Positions 25,401 through 35,394 of a stretch of 64,000 bases of DNA are shown here, piece by piece. The stretch is taken from NCBI RefSeq assembly GCF_048771995.1, contig NC_133050.1:5840501-5904500 (forward strand). Direction: 5' to 3'. The notes beneath the pieces were generated by a model that was not told the origin of the DNA, did no database searches, and worked only from the letters and a program-made list of their open reading frames with translations. Made by a program: the position numbers and the translations under genes. Numbering within the stretch: position 1 is the first letter of the stretch; each line of letters starts with the position of its first letter. The DNA comes from Taeniopygia guttata. Its lineage: Eukaryota > Chordata > Aves > Passeriformes > Estrildidae.

Positions 25401-28147
25401 GAGCCCTGCCAGAATACCCTCTTGGGCAGCCTGGGTTTCCAGGGGCTTGGGCTGGGTGGTTTTTCTGGGGTTGTGGACACGTGTGGGGTCCTTCCCACAC
25501 TCTGCTCCAGCTGGCTCTGCAGGCCTGATAAGCACACAACAGAATCAATTGTTGAGGTTGGAAAAGACCTCCAAAACCATCGCCCAGCACTGCCAAGGCC
25601 ACCACTAAACCACGTCCCCAAGCGCCACATCCACGTGGCTTTTAAATCCTTCTGGGGGTGGGGACTTCACCACAGGCTGGACGACCCTCTGGGTGTAGGA
25701 ATTATCCCTATATCCAACCTCATCTTCCCCTGGCACAACCTGAGGCCATTTTCTCCTGTCCCTTGTTCCCTGGAGCAGAGTTCTCTGGCTTTCCCCTCCT
25801 ATCAGGGATTGTGCAGAGCCACAGGGTCCCCCCTGAGCCTCTTTTTCTCCAGGCTGAGCTCCCTCAGCCTCCCTGGTACTCCAGCCCCTTCCCCAGCTTG
25901 GTTTGCTTCTCTGGACATGCTCCAGCTCCTCAATCTCTTTCTTGGCATGAAGGGCCCCAAACTGACCCTGGAACTGGAGGTTTGTGCCAGCACAGGGGAT
26001 GGGCACTGCCTGGAAGCAGGAGTAAATGCCGTTTTCTGCATAGGAAAACAAAATTATTACCTTCCAATGTACAACAAGCTGAAATTCTCCGACAGATCAA
26101 AACCCTGGCTGGAAAACTGTTTGCTGTGCCTTGTGTCGGGTCAGTGTTGGGTGTAATTCCAGCTCTTCTGTTCCTCCTGCAGTTCAAGCGTCTGCAGGGC
26201 AAGCGGAATCGTGGCAGGGAAGAGATCAACTTCGTGGACATCAAAGGTGACGACCAGCTGAGCGGGGCCCAGCAGTGGCTGACCAAGTCCCTGACAGAGG
26301 AGAAGACCATGAAGTCATTCAGCAAGGTGGGTGGAGGGTGAGGGCTGTGGTTGGAGCCCAAATCAGCCCCAGCTGGAGCTCTGTGGGTGCTGGGCAGTCA
26401 CCAGGGAGGGTAAATAATGACATGTGAGGGACCAGTAGAGTTTCTCAGAACACTTTGTGTGGGTGGGGAGGGCCAGCCAGGAAGTGCTTCAGCCCGAGGA
26501 ATCTGCACTTTAATAGGGAACAAATGCTGCTTGGGGTGGCTGTGTGCAGGCCTTGGTCTTGGTTTGATGTCCAGGGAAGCACCTCTCCAGGCTGAACACT
26601 CCACCTCTTTCTGCTTTCCAGAAAAAAGGAGATCAGCCCACAGGTCAGCAAAGGAGAAAACACCAGATCACCTACCTGATCCATCAGGTGAGTGGCCTCC
26701 CTGTGGTGTGTGGGGCAGAATTGGCAGGGCAACACAAGGCTGGGCTGCTGGGGACCAGCTGAGAGCCCCCAGAGTCCTGGTGAGACCCAGTGGGGCCAGA
26801 GGTGAGTCCTGGCGCTGAGGGTGTCCCTGTCCTGAGCTTTCAGCTTTGCTTTGCCCTTCCTGCACATTCTGGGACCCCTGTCCTGGATTCTGCCCCGGGC
26901 TTGGCTGCAGAGCCCGTCCCCACGAGAAGCTGCTTTTCAGCATGAATGAAATGCTTGTGCATCCCAATTAATGCAGGCCTCTGTCAGGATGATTGTGCAA
27001 ACCCCTGTAACGAGGCTGCTGGCTGAAGGGCTCCCTAATCCACATCAGCAGGGCCAGAGGGGGCTGGAATGCTGCTGAGTCACTGAAACACAGAGGCTGG
27101 CTGTCGGAATCTGTGCTGTTGATGATTCTGAGATTGTAAAAAGTCTCTGTCTTTCTGCCCCATTGCCAAAGCAGAAGCCATAATTCATCTGTGCTGGTTT
27201 CAAGGTTGTTTATTCTGTTTATCTCTAACATGTTCTGCTGCCCTGCCGCAGCTCTGTCCTGCAGGGCAGCGTGTGGGGCTCTGCCCTCAGTGGGATGTTA
27301 CAAACATTAAATACCAGAAACTACCTGTGCTGGATTTACAATAACGTGCCAATATCTGTCACCTACATTGAACAGTGCGTCCCCAGCCTAAACCCAGTCC
27401 CCAGTTTCTGGTATATAATGTTTGTAACATTATACACCACAAACTACCTGTGCTATATTTACAATAACGTGCCAATGTCTGTCACCTACATTTAACAACG
27501 TGTCCCCAGCCTAAACCAAGTCCCCAGTTTCTGGTATATAATGTTACAAACATTATATACCAGAAACTGCCTGTGCTATATTTACAATAACGTATCAATG
27601 TAACACCCCTCAGTGGGATGTTACAAATATTATATACCAGAAACTGCCTGTGCTATATTTACAATAATGTGCCAATATCTGTCACCTACGTTGGACAGTG
27701 TGTCCCCAGCCTGAACCAACAGAAAAATGCCAACACCACAGTGAAACATGGAGGGCATGAAGAAGGAGGAAAAGGACAAGACACTCCCAATTCCTCCATC
27801 TTGTCCCCTTTGAACCCCTAATCTAGAATCCTAAAATTTTACTTTTGCACCCGTGCCACACCTAATTATTACTCATATCAAACACTCAGAGTTTGTAATT
27901 GATCCTGTAAGATTGAAAACTCTTTTCCATGGACAGAGATCACAGCCAGTGTCTCTGGGGGCTCTGTCCAGGGGGGTTCCTGACCCCTGCCAGGGTCCCA
28001 GGGCAGCCAGAGGGACGCTCTGGATTCCCACAGCTAACAGCATGCTCTCCATCTCTGCAGGCCAAGGAGAGGGAACTGGAACTGAAAAACACATGGTCTG
28101 AAAACAAACTCAGCAGACGGCAGACTCAAGCCAAGTACGGGTTCTGA
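19493..28147 (+). CDS. PRCC: PRCC, proline-rich mitotic checkpoint control/splicing-associated factor
   Basis: Seven exons: 19493-19933, 21213-21260, 22406-22978, 25259-25354, 26183-26326, 26622-26687 and 28061-28147, giving 484 residues (human 491). MSLVAYASS at the N terminus, a proline-rich first exon ending LPKPKKR...APELHKGD, then SDSEEDEPAKKK, GLSALLPQPKN, TVKETNRLLLP, the KRLQGKRNRGREEINF segment, KGDDQLSGAQQW and the C terminus RRQTQAKYGF match PRCC closely. The protein is nuclear, associates with spliceosomal proteins and MAD2B, and is the partner in TFE3 fusions (family knowledge). Introns 2 and 3 contain tandem arrays, introns 3 and 4 CR1 copies, and intron 6 an LTR. Confidence 0.97.
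21540..22400 (+). repeat. Three ~310-bp direct repeats in PRCC intron 2
   Basis: Segments beginning near GGCTTTTTGTGCAGTGTATT recur at about 21631, 21949 and 22252, with nearly identical 150-bp tails. The third copy runs to within about 20 bp of the exon 3 acceptor at 22405. Confidence 0.85.
23050..24670. repeat. PRCC intron 3 minisatellite (33-48 bp units)
   Basis: About 40 tandem copies of GGCAGGGAATCCAGCCTGTG followed by TGAGGTACCTGG, with longer variants inserting GACATCAG, GGCACAG or GACATGG. No coding signal. Confidence 0.92.
24895..25180 (-). mobile_element. CR1 LINE fragment in PRCC intron 3
   Basis: Contains the reverse complement of the CR1 3' end (TGGTTTGGGTTGGAAGGGAC followed by CCATGGGCAGGGACACCTTCC). 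The TA-rich tail at 24835-24905 may be the CR1 3' terminal repeat region. A truncated, non-coding LINE copy. Confidence 0.85.
25525..26060 (-). mobile_element. CR1 LINE fragment in PRCC intron 4
   Basis: Reverse-strand CR1: GTTGGAAAAGACCTCCAAAA, the AGCACTGCCAAGGCCACCAC segment and the GTGCAGAGCCACAGGGTCCC segment are in the expected order. Similar to the copy at 58008-58480. 5'-truncated. Confidence 0.82.
27102..28032 (-). mobile_element. Solo LTR, family 1, copy 3, with internal tandem expansion
   Basis: A 931-bp relative of the LTR at 1337-1996 (starts TGTCGGAATC, ends GATTCCCACA). The extra length comes from about three copies of a block around TATATACCAGAAACT at 27380-27680. Flanking hexamers GCTGGC and GCTAAC match at 4 of 6 positions. 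It lies in PRCC intron 6, antisense to PRCC, and ends only 28 bp before the last exon. Fossil. Confidence 0.8.
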
Positions 28148-28455
28148 CACATCTGTCCCGCTTTTTGGCCGGCGTCCCGGGTGACCTGCCCTGGCCGGGC
28201 TCTGCTGGGAGATCAGCCAGCCCCAGGATGGGCTGGGAGGACACTGCACTCCCTGGCCTGGCAGGAAGAAGGGGCATTGCGAGCAGGTCCTGAAACTCCA
28301 CCTGTAATCCTTCCCCTCCCTCCTTGTCAACCATAACGTGGAAGGTTCCATCAGCCAAGGAGGCGCCGCGGGGAACGTGCTGGGTGTGAGGCAGCAGCCC
28401 CTGTCCTGAGGGAACAGGCTGTGCCTCCTGCCACCAGACCCTTCAGCAGAGGCTC

Positions 28456-28461
28456 AATAAA
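28456..28461 (+). promoter_or_regulatory. PRCC: PRCC poly(A) signal
   Basis: AATAAA about 310 bp after the PRCC stop codon, followed by a T/G-rich stretch. Confidence 0.8.
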
Positions 28462-28489
28462 CTCCCAGTTCCCACTTCGCTCCTCTCTT

Positions 28490-30100
28490 GGACTTGCTGT
28501 GCATTGAGAGTGTCGTTTTCCTTTCTAAAACGCGGTGAGTTCCAAGAGCAAGCCTGGCTTTGGAATTTTTATTTTGTCCTTACCTTTAAGATGTCCTCAC
28601 AGCTGTTTTCCTCATGTCCAGGCTGCTCCAGCACTCCTCTCATGCCAATGAATTTGAATAATTTTGATATCCTGGTTTTTAAGTGGCTGTTTTTGCTCTG
28701 GGCTCCACTGAGCTCCGAGCCTGTGCCACCACACGTGGAGGGGAGGTTCTGCCCGGCATACTCAGGGCTTTGGGTTACCCTGAGCCATGTGTGCATGTAT
28801 ATTGTCCTTCCTTTTTCCTCCTCTTTCCTTCTCCCCCATCCCAAGGCCTTCTGTCCTGCCCCAGGCTGTTCTCACTCACCAGACTGAGTATCCCAGTGTG
28901 GCTGGCTGGGCTGAGCTCTGCACTTTCCTCTGGGCAGACACAGAGGAGAGCTGCCAACTGTAATTCTTTTTTCCCAGCTTGTTTGTATCAATTCTGTTTC
29001 AATTAAGTGTTGACTTTACCCTCCTGGCTGGGAAGAGGCGACTGCCCAGCCCTAATTTCTTCAAATCAAACCTTTTTTTTTTAATTTAAGGGATTCTGTC
29101 GAGGTGATGTGACTGCAAAACCTGCGCAGCTCTGCTGGCCCAATCCATGGATCCAAATCCGTGGCATCACGTTGTTGTTCACCAAAGCATGTGATGCTGA
29201 AGGGAGCAGAGAGCTGGCCTGGTTATTTAACTTATATTCCCACCCCTATGGGTTTTATTTGTTGTAACCACAGCTCAAATGGCCAATATTTGTTATTCTG
29301 GTAAGAAGAACTCCCAAGAGGTGTTTTTTCTCCCATGTTACCTCTTAAAAACAGGCAAACCCCCATGACTGAAGTCTTTTCTTAGAGCATTTTAAACTAA
29401 TCTCATTTTTAGTTTAGCTCCCTGTATGTTTAGTACTTTGCAGAGCCTGTTTTGAGTATTTGAATGATCAGAATAAAAGTTACTGTTGAGTAATTTATTC
29501 ATATCTTGTATGTACAGTGAAATCCTCCCAGAAGAGCTTTGATAAAGGAATATACTCGTAAATGAACCCTCCCAGCCCTTTTCCATCCCGTGGGGCTCGG
29601 ATCCTCATCCAGGTACCCTCTTGGCCCGGGAGTTTGCAGTGTGGAGCACAGCCTGTGCGGGGCTGGAGCTCCCAGGTTCCCCTTTCCATTTTAAATTGGG
29701 ATAAAATCTTGGGTTTAGCACCAAGGGAAGTTCCAAGGGCTCATGTTCTGCTTTCAGCCCTCTAAGAGCAACAAAATCCAGGTTTGTGAACGGTCAGAAG
29801 GGAATATTCCCAGAGATAAAACACCCACAGTCCCCCAACCCTCCTTTTCCCTCCAAGGATGGCTTTGGCCATCCTGGCTCCTTGTCCAGGTCCACTGTGG
29901 CTTGCCAGGCTTTGTGCCCCACGGGACAGCCCTGGGACAGTGGTGTCACCCCAAATTTTGTGCCTGAGGAAGCAGGAGGGCTTGCTCCAGGCTGGGGAGG
30001 TTCAGTGCAGCATCACTCCAGTTTCTGGCCAATTTGATATCCAGCTTTGTGCACCAACTGTGCCAAACCCATCCCTGTTTTTCCTCTAACAGCCCTTTTT
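28490..30100. other. Spacer between PRCC and SH2D2A 3' ends
   Basis: Roughly 1.6 kb of convergent intergenic DNA without a recognisable exon, RNA gene or repeat family. Confidence 0.45.
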
Positions 30101-30105
30101 GTCAT

Positions 30106-30111
30106 TTTATT
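30106..30111 (-). promoter_or_regulatory. SH2D2A: SH2D2A poly(A) signal
   Basis: Minus-strand AATAAA about 205 bp after the stop codon. Confidence 0.7.
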
Positions 30112-30313
30112 AACAGAAGTCTGGGAATGTGTTCATGGTGAGGTAACCCTGCTCCCCCTGTGGGGTTGGGAAGCTGGAAAAGCTCCTGGTGGAGCAGATT
30201 GGCATCACCAGCTGGGGCCAACAGCAGCCTTGGACCTCTCCCCCCATGGCCAAGGGCTTTGCAGTGGGGTGGAGGCTGAGGGGAGCCAGGGGCTGTCCTG
30301 AGCCCACCTGAGC

Positions 30314-33300
30314 TCAGGGGCAGTCCCCAGGCAGCTGCTCGTACACGTTCTCAGCCGGGTCCCTGCGGGAGCTCCTGAACACGGGATCATCCAGCTCCAG
30401 CTCGGGGCTCGCAGCAACCTGAGGAATTCCCAGGGAAAAGGTGGATTGGAGAGCCAGGAAACAGCACAAGGTGGGTCCTTCACCCTCCCAGCCCTCCGCT
30501 TTGATCAGGACAGGGCAGATTTTGCAAGGGCCTGGAGTGACAGGACACAGGGAATGGCTTCCCACTGCCAGAGGGTGAGGATCAGTGGGATTTTGGGAAG
30601 AAATGGCTTCCTACTGTCAGAGGGTAAGGATCGGTGGGATTTTGGGAGGGAATGGCTTCCCACTGCCATAGGGCAGAGTTGGATGGGATATTGGGAAGGA
30701 ATGGCTTCCCACTGCCATAGGGCAGAGATCAGTGGGATTTTGGGACGGAATGGCTTCCCACTGCCATAGGGCAGAGTTAGATGGGATTTTGGGAAGGAAT
30801 GGCTTCCCACTGCAATAGGGCAGAGTTAGATGGGATTTTGGGAAGGAATTCTTCCCTGTGAGGGTGCTGAGGCCCTGGCATGAGTTGCCCAGAGAAGCTG
30901 TGGCTGTCCCATCCCTGGAAGAGTTCCAGGCCAGGTTGGACAGGGCTGGGAGCACCATGGAAGGTGTCCCTGCCCCAAACCATCCCAGGTTCCCTGTGCT
31001 CCTGGTGTGGAGCAAACCCTGATCCCTCAGCCTCCACGAGCCTTTCCCTCGTGTTGGGGCTGAGCTCCAGAGCAATGTCCTGCCTTGGGGACCCACCTGT
31101 GTGCCTGTGTCCCTCCTCTCCCTGTCGTGAGCTGCTGCCGGCTGCCTCCTCCTGCAGTCCTGGCTGGAAACGCTGCGGAAGAGCCGGCGGTGGGGCCGGG
31201 CTTTGGGGGGCAGCGTGGAGAAGGCGTTTTGGGGTGCCGTGGGGAGCCGAGGGGGCGCATCCTGCCGGGCCAGCCCCACCTCGGAGTAGATGTTCTCCTC
31301 GGGGTCGGCGCGGGGGCTCCAACCGCGGGTCATGGCATAGAAGGGGATGGGACCCTCGGGGGTGGGACCCTCGGGGATGGGTCCTTTGGGGATGGGTCCT
31401 TTGGGGATGGGACCCTCGGGGATGGGACCCTCGGGGGTGGGACCCTCGGGGATGGGTCCTTTGGGGATGTGTCCTTTGGAGATGGGACCCTCGGGGATGG
31501 GACCCTCGGGGATGGGTCCTTTGGGGATGGGACCCTCGGGGGTGGGACCCTCGGGGATGGGACCCTCGGGGATGAGACCCTCGGGGATGGGTCCTTTGGG
31601 GATGGGACCCTCGGGGATGGGTCCTTTGGGGATGGGTCCTTTGGGGATGGGACCCTCGGGGATGGGTCCTTTGGGGATGGGACCCTCGGGGATGGGCTCC
31701 TGGGGTTTCCAGCGGCTGGGGGTGCTGGGGGCCATCTCCTCGCGGGGCTCGGCGTAGATGTGGAAGCACATGAGCTGCTGGTACTTGGCCTCGTGGGGCT
31801 CGGGGTGGGCGGATTCTTTGTGCACCTGAGCATAGGGAGCCTCGGGTGCTGCTGCCGTGCTGCCGGAGGGGCTGAGCACCCCCCGAGCCGCGCCCCGGGA
31901 GCCGCTTTTGACCGGGAGCGACGGCGGAGGGGCACCGGGAGCCTGGGGGAGAGATGGGGCTGGGAGTGGGTGTCACTGCATCCCCGCGCCTCCACAGGAG
32001 CGTGGCTCCTGTTTGGGAAGTGCCTCCATCCCCTCTGCCCTCTTACCTCCCTGGCGGACCTCAGGGACGCGGAGCGGTGCCCCGGGAGCTCCGCTGGGGC
32101 TTGGCTGGGTGGGGAACGGGCAGCATCGCTGCCAACCGGGGGCTGTGCCCACCCTGGGGGCTTCTCTTGCTGCGGGGAGAGCACAGAGATGCCAGGATGG
32201 GTGCGTGGGCACGGCGCACCCACCCGGGTGCCATCTCCTCGCTCCTGATGCTCGGAATTCTCTTGGATATTTGGGCAAATTCCGCTGTCGGTGGAGGGGG
32301 AATGGGGTCTGGGGGCTCTCGGGGGCTCTCTCGGGACTCACCCGTGCGCAGGGCAGGGCCACGGTGAGGAACTCGCGGTACGGCGTGAGCGGGGCCGTGG
32401 CGTGGTGCTGCAGCAGCTCGGCCAGCGCGGCGTGGGCGCTGCGCTCCCCCAGGATCGCGTAGCGCCCGTCGGGCAGATGGTCCAGGACAAAGTGGCGGCA
32501 GCGATCCCTGCCCCTGCCCGGAGAAGGGGTGGCACGGCATGGCACGGCATGGCACGGCCGCCAGGAGGGCACTGAGCTCCTCGGGCAGCGCTGTGCCCCT
32601 CACCTGTAGGAGAGGACGAAGCCCACGGTGCTCTCACTGAATCGGACCAAGAAGCAGCCCAGGGGCTGATCCTGCAGCAGCTCCTCTGCCTCCCTGCGGG
32701 AAGGGACACCATCCCTGTTCCCCACCCAGGGCTGGGGACACCATCCCTGTTCCTCCCCAAGGCTGGGGACACCATCCCTGTTCCCCACCCAGGGCTGGGG
32801 ACACCATCCCTGTTCCCCCCCAGGGTTGGGGACACCATCCCTGTTCCCTGCCCAGGGCTGGGGACACTGCTCTGTTCCCCACCCGGGGCTGGGGACACCA
32901 TCCCTGTTCCCCTGTTCCTCACCCAGAGCTGGGGACACCATCCCTGTTCCCCTGTTCCTCACCCAGGGCTGGGGACACCATCCCCGTTCCTCACCCCGGG
33001 CTGGGGACACCGGCCCAGGGCTGGGGACACCATCCTTGTTCCCACCCAGGGTTGGGGACACCATCCCTGTTCCCACCCAGGGTTGGGGACACCATCCCTG
33101 TTCCCCACCCAGGGTTGGGGACACCACCCCTGTTCCCCGCCTGGGCTGGGGACACCATCCCTGTTCCCCACCCAGGGCTGGGGACACCATCCCTGTTCCC
33201 ACCCAGGGCTGGGGACACCATCCCCGTTCCTCACCCAGGGCTGGGGACACCATCCCTGTTCCTCACCTGGGGCTGGGGACACCATCCCTGTTCCCCACCA

Positions 33301-34344
33301 GGGTTGGGGACACCATCCCTGTTCCCCGCCCAGCCTGGGGACACCATCCCTGTTCCCCACCCAGGGCTGGGGACACCATCCCCGTTCCCCACCAGGGCTG
33401 GGGACACCATCCCTGTTCCCCGCCCAGCCTGGGGACACCATCCCTGTTCCCCACCCAGGGCTGGGGACACCATCCCTGTTCCCCCCCAGGGCTGGGGACA
33501 CCATCCCTGTTCCCCGCCCAGGGCTGGGGACACCATCCCTGTTCCCCACCCAGGGCTGGGGACACCATCCCTGTTCCTCACCCAGGGCTGGGAACACCAT
33601 CCCTGTTCCTCACCCAGGGCTGGGGACACCATCCCTGTTCCCTGCCAGGGCTGGGGACACCATCCCCTTCCTCACCCAGGGCTGGGGACACCATCCCTGT
33701 TCCCACCCAGCCTGGGGACACCATCCCTGTTCCCCACCCGGGGCTGGGGACACCATCCCTGTTCCCCACCCAGCCTGGGGACACCATCCCTGTTCCCCCC
33801 CAGGGCTGGGGACACCATCCCTGTTCCCCCCCAGGGCTGGGGACACCATCCCTGTTCCCCACCCAGCCTGGGGACACCATCCCTGGTCCCCACCCAGCTT
33901 GGGGACACCATCCCAGTCCCCTCCCCTCTCTCACCTGCGGCTGATGAAGCCGTGGAACCACGAGGGGAGCTCCCCATGGTCCCCCAACCTCTGGGCTTGT
34001 GTCTGCTCAAACCACAGCCTGGTGTGGGCACGCAGGGCCTCCCTCCCAGCCTGGGCTTGGGCTGCTGGAGGTGACCAGAAGCCTGGAGGCACCTGGAGGG
34101 AAGGGGACAGCGCCAGGAGATGTCACAGCCTGTGAGGACACAACCCCTGAGGGTGTGGGTGGTGAGCTGGGCTCGTGTCCCCCCTCGTGTCCCCCCTGGT
34201 GTCCCCCTGTCCTACCCTGCGGTGCTGTCCCCACGCCTGCTGTGCCCTCGGGGGCTGCCTGGGGGTTGTTTTGGGTGCTGGATTGGCTCTGCCTGTGCCA
34301 TCCTCACCCTTGAAGGTCACGAAGAGCGGCTGGTCCTCATCCAT
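30314..34344 (-). CDS. SH2D2A: SH2D2A (TSAd) T-cell SH2 adaptor with expanded coding repeat
   Basis: Seven exons on the minus strand: 34216-34344 (tentative first coding exon), 33935-34092, 32604-32693, 32342-32513, 32047-32169, 31097-31942 and 30314-30418. Phases close to give about 540 residues against 389 in human. The SH2 domain runs SWFHGFISRREAEELL, GCFLVRFSESTVGFVLSYR (the phosphotyrosine-binding Arg is kept), RCRHFVLDHLPDGRY and ALAELLQHH. The tail has several tyrosine motifs (PYAQV, IYAEP, FYAMTRG, IYSEV, VYEQL) as expected for TSAd, which binds Lck and other kinases. Exon 6 contains 24 five-residue repeats just before FYAMTRG. Identity is firm; the first exon and start codon are less certain. 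Confidence 0.9.
30560..31010 (+). mobile_element. CR1 LINE 3' fragment with a tandemly amplified 5' part, SH2D2A intron 6
   Basis: 30850-31000 matches a plus-strand CR1 3' region (CCCAGAGAAGCTGTGGCTGTCCCATCC in shorter pieces, then CCAGGTTGGACAGGGC). Directly upstream are five copies of about 58-60 bp (GGGATTTTGGGAAGGAATGG, then CTTCCCACTGCCATAGGGC), homologous to the adjoining CR1 sequence, so part of the insertion was amplified in place. Confidence 0.78.
31341..31700 (-). repeat. SH2D2A: In-frame coding minisatellite of SH2D2A, 24 units of 15 bp
   Basis: 24 consecutive 15-bp units translate as GPIPE or GPIPK, with occasional GPTPE, GLIPE, GPISK and GHIPK. The reading frame is maintained from the preceding RWKPQEPIPE into IPFYAMTRG. 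All variants are substitutions that keep the frame. Confidence 0.92.
32700..33920. repeat. SH2D2A intron 2 minisatellite, 31-bp unit
   Basis: About 38 tandem copies built from GGCTGGGGACACCATCCCTG and TTCCCCACCCA. It fills the intron from the splice donor at 33934 nearly to the acceptor at 32694. Confidence 0.95.
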
Positions 34345-34509
34345 GGGGTGCCCTGTCCCGGGGAGTGGGGAGGAAAAGGCTCAGGGAAGGGGGACCCTCA
34401 TTTTTGGGGGGGCACTGGTGAGTCTGGGGGCTCCAAGACACCCCCACAGGCTCTGCTCTCACCAACAACCGAGCTGGGGTGTCCCCCCCAGGAGACCCCG
34501 GTGGGAACC

Positions 34510-35390
34510 CCAACCTGGGGGGAGGTTTGGGGGGCTGGGGGAACATCTGGGGGGCTAGGGGCTTGTTTGGTGGGGCTAGGGGCTCATTTCGAGGGGTTTA
34601 GGGCACCTTTTGGGGGGCTAGGGGGAGGTTTGGAGGGGTTTGGGGCAGTTCTAGGGGGCCTGGGGGCAGATTTAGGGGAGCTGGGGGCAGGTTTAGGGGG
34701 CTGGGGGCAGGTTTAGGGGGCTGGGGGCTCATTTGGAAGGTTTGGGGGACCTTTGGTGGGGCTGGGGGCAGGTTTAGGGGGCTGGGGGCAGGTTTAGGGG
34801 GCTAGGGGGGGATCTGGGGGGCTGGGGGAACATCTGGGGGGCTAGGGGCTCGTTTGGTGGGGTTAGGGGCTCATTTGGAGGGGTTTGAGGCACCTTTTGG
34901 GGGGCTGGGGGGAGGTTTTGAGAGGTTTGGGGCAGTTCAAGGGGGCCTGGGGGCAGATTTAGGGGAGCTGGGGGCAGGTTTAGGGGGCTGGGGGCTCATT
35001 TGGAGGGGTTTGGGGCACCTTTTGGGGGGCTGGGGGGAGGTTTGGGGGGCTGGGGGGAGGTTTGGAGGGGCTTGGGGCAGTTCTAGGGGGCCTGGGGGCA
35101 GATTTAGGGGAGCTGGGGGCAGGTTTAGGGGGCTGGGGGCAGGTTTAGGGGGCTGGGGGAGATCTGGGGGGCTGGGGGAACATCTGGGGGGCTAGGGGCT
35201 TGTTTGGTGGGGCTAGGGGCTCGTTTGGTGGGGTTTGGGGCACCTTTTGGGGGGCTGGGGGGAGGTTTGGAGGGGTTTGGGGCAGTTCTAGGGGGCCTGG
35301 GGGCAGGTTTAGGGGAGCTGGGGGCAGATTTAGGGGAGCTGGGGGCAGGTTTAGGGGAGCTGGGGGCAGGTTTAGGGGGCTAGGGTCCCA
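34510..35390. repeat. G-rich minisatellite upstream of SH2D2A
   Basis: Degenerate 17-35 bp units of the type GCTGGGGGCAGGTTTAGGGG, in larger duplicated blocks (34510-34850 resembles 34810-35190). It starts about 165 bp upstream of the SH2D2A ATG. Confidence 0.88.
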
Positions 35391-35394
35391 TCTC

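Noticed and set aside
32826-34135. Several 200-370 codon frames on both strands
   Set aside because: Shadows of the 31-bp minisatellite in SH2D2A intron 2; only the short SH2D2A exons on either side are real.
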